Below, in pieces: positions 1 through 8,912 of a stretch of 33,710 bases of DNA. Source of the stretch: Acidobacteriota bacterium (GTDB lineage: Bacteria > Acidobacteriota > Terriglobia > Terriglobales > Acidobacteriaceae); NCBI GenBank assembly GCA_021804655.1, contig JAJZHE010000010.1, positions 1 through 33,710 on the forward strand, in the 5' to 3' direction. The notes under the pieces were generated by a model that was given only the letters and a program-made list of their open reading frames with translations, was not told the DNA's origin and did no database searches. Both the position numbers and the translations under genes were made by a program. The first letter of the stretch is position 1. Every line of letters starts with the position of its first letter.

Positions 1-177
1 GATTTTGACGGCGAATTGCTTCGCGCGCTTCCGAGCGAGGTTGATCCATGTGGGGAAAACGGGGAGTTTCACAGCTTTGTGTATGCGTCGCCCGCGTTTT
101 CATCGCCCATCGCCATTCGCTCCGGAGAAGTGGTCGAGCGCGACGGATTTGTCTTCGCCGATCTCCTGCCGGAGTGA
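1..177 (+). CDS. Dph6-related ATP pyrophosphatase, C-terminal end (partial)
   Basis: An open frame enters from the left edge and ends at TGA 175-177, giving 58 residues. It contains VDPCGENGEFHSFVYASP, which closely matches the DPCGENGEFHTFV signature of the diphthine-ammonia ligase (Dph6)/MJ0570-type family of adenine-nucleotide alpha hydrolases, followed by the usual GEVVERDGFVFADLLPE ending. The family is thought to adenylate a carboxylate substrate and form an amide. The bacterial members' substrate is unknown, since bacteria have no diphthamide. Only the tail is visible, so the PP-loop cannot be checked. Confidence 0.8.
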   Translation, partial: DFDGELLRALPSEVDPCGENGEFHSFVYASPAFSSPIAIRSGEVVERDGFVFADLLPE

Positions 178-208
178 GTTCTGCCGGAGCGAGTCCTGCG
201 GGAGTGGA

Positions 209-784
209 TTACGCGATCCAGTCCAGCAGCGCACGCCAGCGGGCCAGCTTGTCGGCCTGACGCAGCGATGCGTAGGCGGGACTGGTCGAAGGCAGAGACA
301 GGTAGCGCAGTTCGGCTGATGCAGGCAGCGTGGGCAGGACAAGTGAGCGAAAGAGATTCTCTGCCGCGCGTCCGTTGAAGGCGATGGCGTGCAGCTCCGA
401 GTGCATCTTCAGGAAGGCGGCAAAATCGTTGGGAACGATAGACGAGCGCTGGATGGCGCTGTCGAGGCTGCCTGGACGTACGCCGGATTGACAGACATCC
501 CACAAAGCAATGCAGTGAGCGGGAAGCTGCTCGGCGCGTTGCGCGTACGGCAATGCAGGATCGAAGCCAAGCAGCGCGCCAAGGATGGGCCAGAAGCTGT
601 TCCGTGGCTGCGCGTAGTACTGCTGCCGGGCAAGCGAGGCCGCGCCGGGCAGACTGCCCAGGATGAGCAGGCGCGCGTCGGAGCGCGCGATGGGCGGAAA
701 TCCGATGGAGGGTGCGAGGCCCGCTGCGGCGGAATGCGCGGCGGGCCTGGGCGATGGCCGATTACTTCGTCGCGGCAAGGTCAA
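209..784 (-). CDS. Hypoxanthine-DNA glycosylase-like (uracil-DNA glycosylase superfamily)
   Basis: A protein of about 191 residues. After a basic, low-complexity N terminus it has LLILGSLPGAASLARQQYYA followed by QPRNSFWPILGALLG, the family signature (GSxPG...SL...QYYA.PRNxFW) of the DNA-deoxyinosine/hypoxanthine-DNA glycosylases. The C-terminal LPSTSPAYA corresponds to the second active-site loop of the UDG superfamily. Expected role: removal of deaminated bases (hypoxanthine from deaminated adenine) in base-excision repair in the cytoplasm. The start is uncertain: there is no ATG before the conserved core, and TTG at 784 or 778 fits best. This would overlap the end of the upstream M1-fusion gene by about 20 bases, suggesting translational coupling as the last gene of that operon. 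The specificity is inferred from the family only. Confidence 0.8.
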   Translation of the reverse strand: MTLPRRSNRPSPRPAAHSAAAGLAPSIGFPPIARSDARLLILGSLPGAASLARQQYYAQPRNSFWPILGALLGFDPALPYAQRAEQLPAHCIALWDVCQSGVRPGSLDSAIQRSSIVPNDFAAFLKMHSELHAIAFNGRAAENLFRSLVLPTLPASAELRYLSLPSTSPAYASLRQADKLARWRALLDWIA

Positions 785-3700
785 CTTTTTTCAGGTTGTC
801 ATCGGGAACGCGATCGATGAGCAGCAGCAGCGGATCGACGCCTGCTTTGTCCGGCAGTGAATCCGTGACGAAGGTGTAGGTGTTCGTGGCTCCGGCGTTT
901 CCGCTCACGACGTGGACGCGCTGGCGGGCCAGCACTGCGCCGTAATGGAAGCCTTTGGGGGGTGCGGCGAGCGCGCCGACCTCGATCCAGTCATCCATGG
1001 GCACCTCGACTTCGTTGCCCTTGGCATCCGCCTTGTATTTGTGAGTCTGAATCACAACGGTGACGGTGTATTTGCCATCGGGACGCTTGACTGCGGTGGC
1101 ACTGAGCGCACGATTGGAAAACAGCGTGATGTCCTGGAAGAGGTCCTTCATCAAGTATTGGTATTGCGCAGGCGTCTGCGCGGAGAGCGCGTTGACCAGC
1201 GCCCACGAGGTTGGATAGGGCGCGCCGCGATAGCCGAACTCGCCCAGAATCTGGCGCAGAGCGGCGTTCACGTGATCCTCGCCGATCATCTCGCGCAGGT
1301 AATACATCACGACGGAACCCTTGCGGTAGTGGATGTAGCCCTGGCTGGCCTCGACGCGCATCAACGGGCGCTCTTTCAGGCGCTCCGTGCCGCGCGAACG
1401 CAGATAGGCGTCCATCTCGTACTGGAGAAATTTGCGCATGGCGTTCTGGCCGTACTGCTTCTCCATGACCATGAGAGCCGAGTACTGAGCCAGCGTTTCC
1501 GACATTGAGGTTGCGCCCTCCATGTTCGCGCCGATGAGCTGGTGCGCCCACCACTGGTGCGCCATCTCATGCGCGACGACGTAAAAGACCATGTCGATGT
1601 CGTCCGGCTTTTCAATGTCGGCGATAAAGCCGATCGACTCCGAGTACGGCATGGTTCCAGGGAAGGCCTGGGCGAAGCTGGCGACGCGCGGGAACTCGAC
1701 GATGCGCGCCTCACGCTGGTAATACGGGCCAAAGTTGGCAGTGTAGTAAGCGAAGGATTTCTGGACCGAATCGAGCATGCGCGGTACGTTCCACGGCTGC
1801 TGGCGCAGGTAGTAGACCTCGATGGAGATGGGTTGGCCGCTGGGCGGAGTCCAGGTGCGGCGCGCGACGGTGTAGTCGGCGGAGAGGAAGGAATAAAAAT
1901 TGAGCGCGATGTGGTCGAGCTTGTACTCGTAGAAGTTGCGATTATCCTGCACCCAGGAGCGGATCAGCGAGCCGGGCGCGATCGCCGTCTGGCCGCGGCT
2001 GGTGCTGATGATGGTATCCACGTTGACCCAGTCGGAGTTGTTGGAGATATAGGTGTTGCGACAGTCGGCTGTGCAGTTCACCTCCAGCGTTGGCATGAGG
2101 TCTTTTTCCTTCAGCCCGAAGCGATGGCGGACGTTGGGATCGGTCAACTCGTTGTCCGACTGATAGCCGATCTGCGGCAGGATGGTGTTGTTGAAGAAGC
2201 TGCCGTTCTGAGCCACGCCGGTCATAGTGGTCTGGTTTTCAAAGCCCTGCGGATGGCTCTCGACATCAAGGTGAAGCGTGCGCTGCTCGCCGGGCTGCAT
2301 CGGCGTCGTCAGGTTGTAAATGCGGAAACCGGTCTCGGCGTCGTTTGTGGCCAGCTCCGCGCCGGGCAGGCTAATGCGCGAAGTGAAGTTGCGGTCGGTG
2401 GTGAACCAGACCTGGGAGATGGGCGCGGAGGTTTCGTTCTGAATCTGCTCGATGGAGTGCAGGACCAGGCCGCGGCGATGGGGATAGATGGCGACGTTGT
2501 AATGCACGTCCACGATGCGGGGCTGCGGCAGATTCTCGTATTTCTTCCAGTTCTTTTCGTAGTTTGCCTGGCGGCGTTGCGCCTGGTATTCGCTGTCAAA
2601 ATGATTCAGGATTTCCGTGTTGTAAAAAACCCATGATCCAGTCAGCACGAAACCGGCAAAGCCAACATAAGCCGCAACGCGAACCACGCCATGGAAGCGC
2701 TGACGTGCGTTGAAGAGGCGCGCGCGCCAGCGCGTATCGCGCCCACGCTGCCACAGCAGCACGCTGGCCACAGCCAGCAGCAGACAGAAGAATCCCCAGT
2801 ACAGCGCAAACCAGCGCCAGGAGACGATCCACGGGGCGAAACCGAAGAAGTCCGAGTAGGTCATCGTGGGCAGCGAGCCGAAACGCAGCATGCTGGAAGC
2901 AACATGAAGCGGCCGCCACATGAAAGCATTCGCTACAACGACTCCGATGAACGCAAAGTAGCCAATGTATTTGTTGGGCGAAAGAACATGGATAAAAAAC
3001 GCCAGCGCAGTGAAGAAGGCAAAGCTGACCATCGCGTGGAAGAGCAGCGAATCAGCATAGAGGCCAATCTGAAAACGCGTGTAATGATGCGCCGCCTGCA
3101 CGATGACGGCGACCATCCCCACCAGCACCTGAATGCTGAAGATGGCCGTCAGCAGCGCACTGAACCGCGCGACATAACCGGGCCACTCCGGAACCGGCAA
3201 CGCATCCTGCACCTCATCGACATTGGCATCGCGATCTTCCCAAACCAGCACGCCTGAGAAAAAGGTGATCATCGCGATGAGAAACATATACAGTGTGCCG
3301 CTGATGATGTCGGTCATCGAATAGGTGACCGGGCGCGTCGTAAGTCCGTATCCTGAACGCGCGTTGAAGATGAGCGCGGTGACGGAGTTGAGCAGGGCGG
3401 CCAGGGTGAGCACGATGAAGGTGACGGTCTTCATCAGGCGGCGCATCTCGATGCGCGTGGAGGCCAGCAGTTGATGCACTCGCGCCGAAGCGCTGAATTG
3501 CAGCGTGAAAGTGGGCCGCACATGCAGCGTCTCCTGCTTCTCGTCGTTATCGGCAGGCTTGCTTTTTGAGGCACGCGCGGCGCGCTCTTCAAAGCGGAAA
3601 CGCCAGCAGGCAAAGGCGAAAATCGCACCGCCGACAGCAATCCAAAGCAGACGATTCCACAGCAGAAGGCCGTCAAAGGCGAGTACATGCGTGTTGCGCT

Positions 3701-4376
3701 GGGCGACGGTCCAGTATTTGGTCACGTAGTTGAAAGCGTCGTTGCCGAATGGATCAAGCATGGCCGCGAGCTTTTCATTCTGCATGTCCGAGGTGAGTGC
3801 GCTTGCGATGGCGTCGGCAACAATCAGCAGGATGCCGCCGATGAACGAGAGAATCGTCGAGCGCGTGAGCACTGCGATGGTGAAGAGAATGGCCGCGATG
3901 AAGAGCGTGTTGGGCAGCGCGAAAAGCACGATGCTGACACCGTGCGCGGCCCAGACAACGGGGCCGAAGCGATCATGATCCACCCACGGCATGAGCGGCG
4001 CGAGCAGCGCGCCCAGGCTGATGCCGAGCATGGGAATCGTGGAAACAACGACTGCGCCGAAGAAGCGCCCCAGCAGAAAGTCCATTCTGCGGATCGGCTT
4101 GGTGAAGAGGATCTGGTGCATGTTCGCGGAGAACTCGCGCGAGGCAGCCGAGTTCACAAACGCAACGGTCATCAGCAGCGTGATGAACCACATGATCGAG
4201 TAGAACTGCTGGATGACAAACGGAGCGTTGCGGAAGGTGTTGCCGATGGCTCCGCCCACTGTGACCTGATCCGTGCTGAGCGCCAGCAGAATAAGCAGCG
4301 TGACGATGGCCGTGAAGACCCAGAGCATCGTCGAACGCAGCCAGTAGCGAACCTCGAAGGTGAAGAAACGCAGCAT
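762..4376 (-). CDS. ABC-2 type permease fused to M1-family zinc aminopeptidase domain
   Basis: A 1204-residue membrane protein. The N-terminal half (about residues 1-580) holds two ABC-2-like permease blocks with about a dozen hydrophobic segments. After a further membrane segment (GFAGFVLTGSWVFY) comes an extracytoplasmic M1 gluzincin-type domain. Its zinc site is HEMAH (H936, E937, H940) with a further Glu at E960 in SETLAQYSALMVM. The usual GAMEN exopeptidase motif is not seen; MPYSESIGFI lies in its place. The ATG is preceded by GAGGAG at good spacing. The ATPase gene starts upstream and ends 15 bases before this one, so the two probably form one ABC transporter. The peptidase may act on the transported substrate or on extracytoplasmic peptides. 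The substrate is unknown. This fusion is known as a family of predicted ABC transporter permease/M1 aminopeptidase proteins. Confidence 0.9.
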   Translation of the reverse strand: MLRFFTFEVRYWLRSTMLWVFTAIVTLLILLALSTDQVTVGGAIGNTFRNAPFVIQQFYSIMWFITLLMTVAFVNSAASREFSANMHQILFTKPIRRMDFLLGRFFGAVVVSTIPMLGISLGALLAPLMPWVDHDRFGPVVWAAHGVSIVLFALPNTLFIAAILFTIAVLTRSTILSFIGGILLIVADAIASALTSDMQNEKLAAMLDPFGNDAFNYVTKYWTVAQRNTHVLAFDGLLLWNRLLWIAVGGAIFAFACWRFRFEERAARASKSKPADNDEKQETLHVRPTFTLQFSASARVHQLLASTRIEMRRLMKTVTFIVLTLAALLNSVTALIFNARSGYGLTTRPVTYSMTDIISGTLYMFLIAMITFFSGVLVWEDRDANVDEVQDALPVPEWPGYVARFSALLTAIFSIQVLVGMVAVIVQAAHHYTRFQIGLYADSLLFHAMVSFAFFTALAFFIHVLSPNKYIGYFAFIGVVVANAFMWRPLHVASSMLRFGSLPTMTYSDFFGFAPWIVSWRWFALYWGFFCLLLAVASVLLWQRGRDTRWRARLFNARQRFHGVVRVAAYVGFAGFVLTGSWVFYNTEILNHFDSEYQAQRRQANYEKNWKKYENLPQPRIVDVHYNVAIYPHRRGLVLHSIEQIQNETSAPISQVWFTTDRNFTSRISLPGAELATNDAETGFRIYNLTTPMQPGEQRTLHLDVESHPQGFENQTTMTGVAQNGSFFNNTILPQIGYQSDNELTDPNVRHRFGLKEKDLMPTLEVNCTADCRNTYISNNSDWVNVDTIISTSRGQTAIAPGSLIRSWVQDNRNFYEYKLDHIALNFYSFLSADYTVARRTWTPPSGQPISIEVYYLRQQPWNVPRMLDSVQKSFAYYTANFGPYYQREARIVEFPRVASFAQAFPGTMPYSESIGFIADIEKPDDIDMVFYVVAHEMAHQWWAHQLIGANMEGATSMSETLAQYSALMVMEKQYGQNAMRKFLQYEMDAYLRSRGTERLKERPLMRVEASQGYIHYRKGSVVMYYLREMIGEDHVNAALRQILGEFGYRGAPYPTSWALVNALSAQTPAQYQYLMKDLFQDITLFSNRALSATAVKRPDGKYTVTVVIQTHKYKADAKGNEVEVPMDDWIEVGALAAPPKGFHYGAVLARQRVHVVSGNAGATNTYTFVTDSLPDKAGVDPLLLLIDRVPDDNLKKVDLAATK

Positions 4377-4391
4377 GCTGGACTCCTCGGG

Positions 4392-5285
4392 TTACTTCGC
4401 GCCGAGACCGGCGATATTGGCAAAAAAGACATCTTCCAAGTCCGGCTGAACGGCAACGAAATCCGCGTCCGGAGCCTGCTCTGCAAACACGTGGATCTGC
4501 GGCTGACCGGCGACCAGCTTGTGCGAAATCACACTCATGCGCGCCTTGTATGCATCGATCTGGTCGCGCTCCACTCCGCGCGTCCACACTCGACCTGCAA
4601 GGCTTGCCACGGCAGCATCCGGCGCGCCGGAGAAGAGCACGCGCCCCTGATGGATGATCGCCATATTCCGGCACAGTTCCATCACATCCTGAACGATGTG
4701 CGTGGAGAGGATGACGACGACGTTTTCGCCGATCTCGGCCAGCAGATTGTAAAAACGATTGCGCTCGCCCGGATCAAGTCCAGCAGTCGGCTCATCCACA
4801 ATCAGCAGTTTGGGGTCGGCCAGCAGCGCCTGTGCAATGCCAAAACGCTGGCGCATGCCGCCGGAAAATCCTGTAAGCGCCTTGCGTCGATGGTCCCACA
4901 GATTCACCCGGTGCAGCATGGCGTGGACCACCTCGCGACGCTGCTTGCCGTGCGTGATGCCCTTCAGCAGGGCAAGGTGGTCGAGCATCTCTTCAGCACT
5001 CACACGCGGGTAAACGCCGAAGTCCTGTGGCAGATAGCCAAGCAGCTTGCGAACCTCGTCTTTTTGCGCGAGCACATCGATGGAGCCGAAGCGGATCGAC
5101 CCCGAGTCTGGTTCCTGCAGAGTGGCGATGGTGCGCATCAGCGTCGATTTGCCAGCGCCATTCGGCCCCAGCAATCCGTAAAGGCCGCATGGAATCACCA
5201 GCGAAACGCCATCGAGCGCCTTCACGCCGTTTTTGTAGGTTTTGGTCAGGTTCTGGATGCGCAGCTCAAGCGGAGTTTCTGTCAC
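4392..5285 (-). CDS. ABC transporter ATP-binding protein
   Basis: A 297-residue ATPase with Walker A GPNGAGKST near residue 40, signature SGGMRQRFG, Walker B LLIVDEPTAGLDPG and the H-loop STHIVQDV. The order is that of an ABC-2/CcmA-type nucleotide-binding subunit, and a C-terminal extension of about 80 residues follows. A TTG at 5291 would also keep the frame open, but GAGGAG at 5299-5294 lies 8 bases from a GTG at 5285, so GTG 5285 is preferred. It stands directly upstream of the permease/M1 fusion with a 15-base gap and should power that transporter. The direction is probably export, as for most ABC-2 systems; the substrate is unknown. Confidence 0.93.
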   Translation of the reverse strand: MTETPLELRIQNLTKTYKNGVKALDGVSLVIPCGLYGLLGPNGAGKSTLMRTIATLQEPDSGSIRFGSIDVLAQKDEVRKLLGYLPQDFGVYPRVSAEEMLDHLALLKGITHGKQRREVVHAMLHRVNLWDHRRKALTGFSGGMRQRFGIAQALLADPKLLIVDEPTAGLDPGERNRFYNLLAEIGENVVVILSTHIVQDVMELCRNMAIIHQGRVLFSGAPDAAVASLAGRVWTRGVERDQIDAYKARMSVISHKLVAGQPQIHVFAEQAPDADFVAVQPDLEDVFFANIAGLGAK

Positions 5286-5450
5286 AGACAACTCTCCTCA
5301 GCGGCACCGCACCTGGAACAACACGATGGCCGCATTCTGAAGGATGAAAGATGTGCGGAAGCGATTGCAGAAAGTCAGGCGTCCGCGGCAAACACGAGAA
5401 AACAGTTGCCTCATAGTACGCGAAAACGCCGACGATTGTTCCCGGAAAAA

Positions 5451-6257
5451 TCAGTTATATCGATCCAGCTCGGCAGCATAGCGGGTGGTGAGCGCATCAA
5501 TGTATTCATCGGCTGTCCATTCTTCCCGTACCGCATCGAAGTTCAGCAGATGACAAGCGGCCTCGACAACGCCGTACGAGACCTCGTCCTGCTGCAGCAA
5601 CTCGATCAGATCGGGCAGAACGCGCAGTTCCATCCGCTTGCCCAGGCCAGCGACAGCTTCTTCGCGCGTGTCCTGGTTGCCATCGTTGAGTCGCTCAATG
5701 AGCGCATTACGAACCTCAGGCGAATCCACGCTGCCCTGTACACCCAGACCAAAGGTGGCCCAGTCGCGAATATCGGGGTCTGCATCGCGCGTCAGGTCGA
5801 TGAGGGGCGCAACGGCTTCCGCATGGTCGGCGAAACAGCTCAGCCCAAAGGCAGCGGCAAAGCGAACATCCGGATCGGGGTGACGTCGATACCGCAGAAT
5901 GAGCGGAATCGCTGCCGGATTGGAGAGATGGCCCAGTGCCACCAGACAGGAATCGATCACTTCGAGATCCTGTTCGTCTTCCAGCACCGCGGTGACCACC
6001 GGATAGATTTCATCCGCAAAGACTGTAGACGGATGATCGGGCGTCTTGCCCAGTTGCGCCAGAATATCGATCCCGCGACGCCGACGCGCTGGCCGACGAT
6101 CGCGCGCCCACTCAACAGCGTGCGTCAGCACATCACGATTGGCAATCGCCTGAAGCTTGCTCACAGCCTCCCACGGACCACCAGCTTCGTCTTCGTCATC
6201 GTAGTCGCCGTGCAGCGTCTGTCGAAACAGATCGTCGATTTCTGTCAACTCGGCCAT
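5451..6257 (-). CDS. HEAT-repeat protein
   Basis: A 268-residue soluble protein built of HEAT-like alpha-helical repeats. Repeated units such as HPDPDVRFAAAFGLSCFAD, DADPDIRDWATFGLGVQG and NQDTREEAVAGLGKR recur about every 30-35 residues from about residue 60 onward. There is no signal peptide or membrane segment. An upstream in-frame start at 6293 exists, but AGAGG lies 6 bases before the ATG at 6257, so MAELTEID is chosen. HEAT solenoids usually serve as protein-binding scaffolds. Nothing in the sequence points to a specific partner, and the neighbours (ABC ATPase downstream, divergent metalloprotease) do not help. Function not assigned. Confidence 0.8.
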   Translation of the reverse strand: MAELTEIDDLFRQTLHGDYDDEDEAGGPWEAVSKLQAIANRDVLTHAVEWARDRRPARRRRGIDILAQLGKTPDHPSTVFADEIYPVVTAVLEDEQDLEVIDSCLVALGHLSNPAAIPLILRYRRHPDPDVRFAAAFGLSCFADHAEAVAPLIDLTRDADPDIRDWATFGLGVQGSVDSPEVRNALIERLNDGNQDTREEAVAGLGKRMELRVLPDLIELLQQDEVSYGVVEAACHLLNFDAVREEWTADEYIDALTTRYAAELDRYN

Positions 6258-6395
6258 ACAAACCTCTGCGCAGAATCTCTCTCTCTGCGTCACATTCTAG
6301 AGAATACGCGATTCCCCGCATGCAGCATATTCGGCGCGTAAGATGGCCAAAAGGACTTGTGCCAAGGCCGTGAAAACATGACCGCTGGAGGACCG

Positions 6396-8888
6396 ATGCG
6401 AAACTGGGGTTGCGGAAAGACCGCTGGTTGGATGATGACAGCGCTTTGCCTGTGTGTGTTCGGTACGCTGGCGCGCGGCAATGAGATCTCAACTGCTGGG
6501 GCTGGATCGATTGCGCATCGAACTGCAACAATGCGGCACTTGGACGGCTTCTTCCCCATCGATTGGGACGAAACGGCTGGAAAACTTTACCTGGAAATTC
6601 CGCAAATGAACCAGGACTTTCTTCTGCTGGATCAGTTGCCGTATGGCATGGGTTCCAACGACATCGGGCTGGATCGCGGCCAACTAGGTTCCGAACGAGT
6701 CGTCCACTTTGAGCATGTCGGCGGCAAGGTGCTGCTGGTTCAGACCAATCTGCGCTTTCGCTCGTCAGCAGCGGACCCAGATGAACAGCTCGCCGTTGCG
6801 CAGTCTTTTGCCCAGAGCGTCCTGTGGGGATTTCGCGTCGAAGCCGAAGATGGTCATCGCGTGCTCGTGGATGCCACGGATTTTTTCCTGCGCGATGCGC
6901 ACAACGTCGCCGAACGCATTGCATCCGCCCATCAGGGTATCTATCGCGAAGAGATAAGCCGCAGCGCAATTGCCATGGATGCAACGAAAGACTTTCCGAA
7001 GAACACGGAAGTCGAAGCAGTGGAAACCTTCGTTTCGCAGAGCGAGCCAAAGGGAAAATATCTGGAGCAGGTCACCCCCGATGCGCACGCGGTGACGGTC
7101 CGCGAACACACTTCGCTGATTGCACTTCCAAATGATGGTTATCAACCGCGCGTTTACGATCCTCGCTCAGGATATTTCCCGCTGCGCTTTCGCGATGAAG
7201 CCGCAGGCGTGAACGAGCGCCTGGACAAGAGATACATCGAGCGGCATTGGTTGCAGAAGAAAGACCCCACTGCGGCGGTCAGTGATCCGGTCGAGCCAAT
7301 TGTCTACTACGTCGATCGCGGCGCTCCGGAACCCATTCGAAGTGCGCTGGTGGAGGGCGCAAGCTGGTGGAATCAGGCTTTTGAAGCAGCCGGTTTTCAC
7401 AACGCTTTTCAGGTGAAGGTGTTGCCGGAGGGTGCCGACCCAATGGACATTCGCTACAACATGATTCAGTGGGTGCATCGCGCGACGCGTGGCTGGAGCT
7501 ACGGTGCCTCTGTCATCGATCCGCGCACCGGCGAAATCCTCAAAGGCCAGGTCACGCTGGGGAGCCTGCGCGCGCGGCAGGACTATCGTATTGCAGAGGC
7601 GCTGCTTGCGCCTTATCTGGACGGCAAACCGATCCCCAGGCAGATGGAAGCGATGGTGCTGGCGCGCACGCGTCAACTGGCCGCGCACGAGGTGGGCCAC
7701 ACTCTTGGACTGGCGCATAACTTCGCCGCATCCAGCCAGGGACAGGGCGAATCCGTCATGGATTATCCGCATCCGTGGATCACGCTGGATGCAACCGGCA
7801 AACCGACACTCGATCACGCCTATGCGACCGGCATTGGAGCATGGGACAAGGATACGATTCGCTACGGCTACACGCAGTTTGCTCCCGGGGTCGATGAACA
7901 AGCAGCGCTTCAGCAGATGCTGCATCAGGAAGTTGCCGGCGGAGTCCGCTACATCACGGACGAAGACGCACGGCCATTGGGCGGAGCGCATCCTTACGCA
8001 CATCTGTGGGACAACGGAGCGGATGCACCGACGGAACTGGAGCGGCTGCTGACCGTACGTGCTGCGGCTTTGAAGCGCTTCGGACCGGATACGATTCGCA
8101 TCGGCGAACCGATGGCGGAGATGGAAGTGACGCTGGTGCCGCTTTATCTACTGCATCGCTACCAGACCGAAGCCACCGCCAAGCTGATCGGCGGGCTGGA
8201 CTATCGCTATGCCGTCCGTGGCGACGGCGGAATGGTGACAGAGATGATCCCCGCGGCAAAGCAGCGCCAGGCGCTGGCCGCCGTACTGAAGACTCTGGAC
8301 GCATCAACGCTGACGCTGCCGGATTCCCTGTTGCAGTTGTTGCCACCTGTGCCGCCGGGCTATCCGCGGACACGCGAATCCTTCGGAGGATTCACAGGGG
8401 TGACCTTTGACCCAGAGGGTGCCGTCGAAGCAGCAGCAGGATTGACGGTCTCGCTGCTCTTCGACCCTGCGCGCGCCAGCCGACTTGTCGAATATCACGC
8501 ACGCGATGCAAGCCTGCCCGGATTGGAGGAAGTGATTCGACAAACACTGGCTGCGACGTGGGATGCACCGCGTCAGCCCGGACTTGTCGGGTTGACGCAA
8601 AATACCGTCGATGATCTGGTCCTGCGAGGACTGCTGGGGTTGGCCGCGAACGCCAAAGCTTCCCCTGAAGCAAGAGCCGAGGCGCTGGAGCAGGCAATCC
8701 AGCTCAAGCACTCGCTGCTCGATCGGCAGTTGACCGCCACTGAAGCGATTGCGCACCGCGATGCCGCCGTTCGCCAGATCGAAGATTTTCAGCGAAATCC
8801 TGCGAAGTATGCTCCCGCTCCCATCTTGCCCACTCCGCCCGGTCAGCCCATTGGCGAGGCGGCAGACGATGAGACAACGTCGGATTGA
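6396..8888 (+). CDS. Secreted zinc-dependent metalloprotease (DUF5117/DUF4953-like layout)
   Basis: An 830-residue protein. GGAGG lies 5 bases before the chosen ATG at 6396, although the frame is open further upstream. The N terminus (basic start, then WMMTALCLCVFGTLARG) looks like a signal peptide. The zinc site is HEVGHTLGLAH: H431, E432, H435 and third ligand H441, an extended metzincin-type HExxHxxGxxH. It is followed by a Met-turn-like SVMDYPHPW. The N-terminal 350 residues resemble the DUF5117/5118 prodomain region, and the C-terminal third the DUF4953-type helical region, of the large zinc-dependent metalloproteases common in Bacteroidetes and Acidobacteria. Expected location: periplasm or cell surface. 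The substrate is unknown. It is transcribed divergently from the HEAT gene and converges on thiL. Confidence 0.88.
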   Translation: MRNWGCGKTAGWMMTALCLCVFGTLARGNEISTAGAGSIAHRTATMRHLDGFFPIDWDETAGKLYLEIPQMNQDFLLLDQLPYGMGSNDIGLDRGQLGSERVVHFEHVGGKVLLVQTNLRFRSSAADPDEQLAVAQSFAQSVLWGFRVEAEDGHRVLVDATDFFLRDAHNVAERIASAHQGIYREEISRSAIAMDATKDFPKNTEVEAVETFVSQSEPKGKYLEQVTPDAHAVTVREHTSLIALPNDGYQPRVYDPRSGYFPLRFRDEAAGVNERLDKRYIERHWLQKKDPTAAVSDPVEPIVYYVDRGAPEPIRSALVEGASWWNQAFEAAGFHNAFQVKVLPEGADPMDIRYNMIQWVHRATRGWSYGASVIDPRTGEILKGQVTLGSLRARQDYRIAEALLAPYLDGKPIPRQMEAMVLARTRQLAAHEVGHTLGLAHNFAASSQGQGESVMDYPHPWITLDATGKPTLDHAYATGIGAWDKDTIRYGYTQFAPGVDEQAALQQMLHQEVAGGVRYITDEDARPLGGAHPYAHLWDNGADAPTELERLLTVRAAALKRFGPDTIRIGEPMAEMEVTLVPLYLLHRYQTEATAKLIGGLDYRYAVRGDGGMVTEMIPAAKQRQALAAVLKTLDASTLTLPDSLLQLLPPVPPGYPRTRESFGGFTGVTFDPEGAVEAAAGLTVSLLFDPARASRLVEYHARDASLPGLEEVIRQTLAATWDAPRQPGLVGLTQNTVDDLVLRGLLGLAANAKASPEARAEALEQAIQLKHSLLDRQLTATEAIAHRDAAVRQIEDFQRNPAKYAPAPILPTPPGQPIGEAADDETTSD

Positions 8889-8912
8889 GGCCGGGTAGCA
8901 TCTCAGCTCGCA

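Noticed and set aside
3687-6341. An 884-codon open frame on the plus strand
   Set aside because: It lies opposite the permease, ABC ATPase and HEAT genes, whose motifs are clear. Its product has no recognisable domain and is His/Arg/Asp-rich in the way GC-rich antisense frames usually are.
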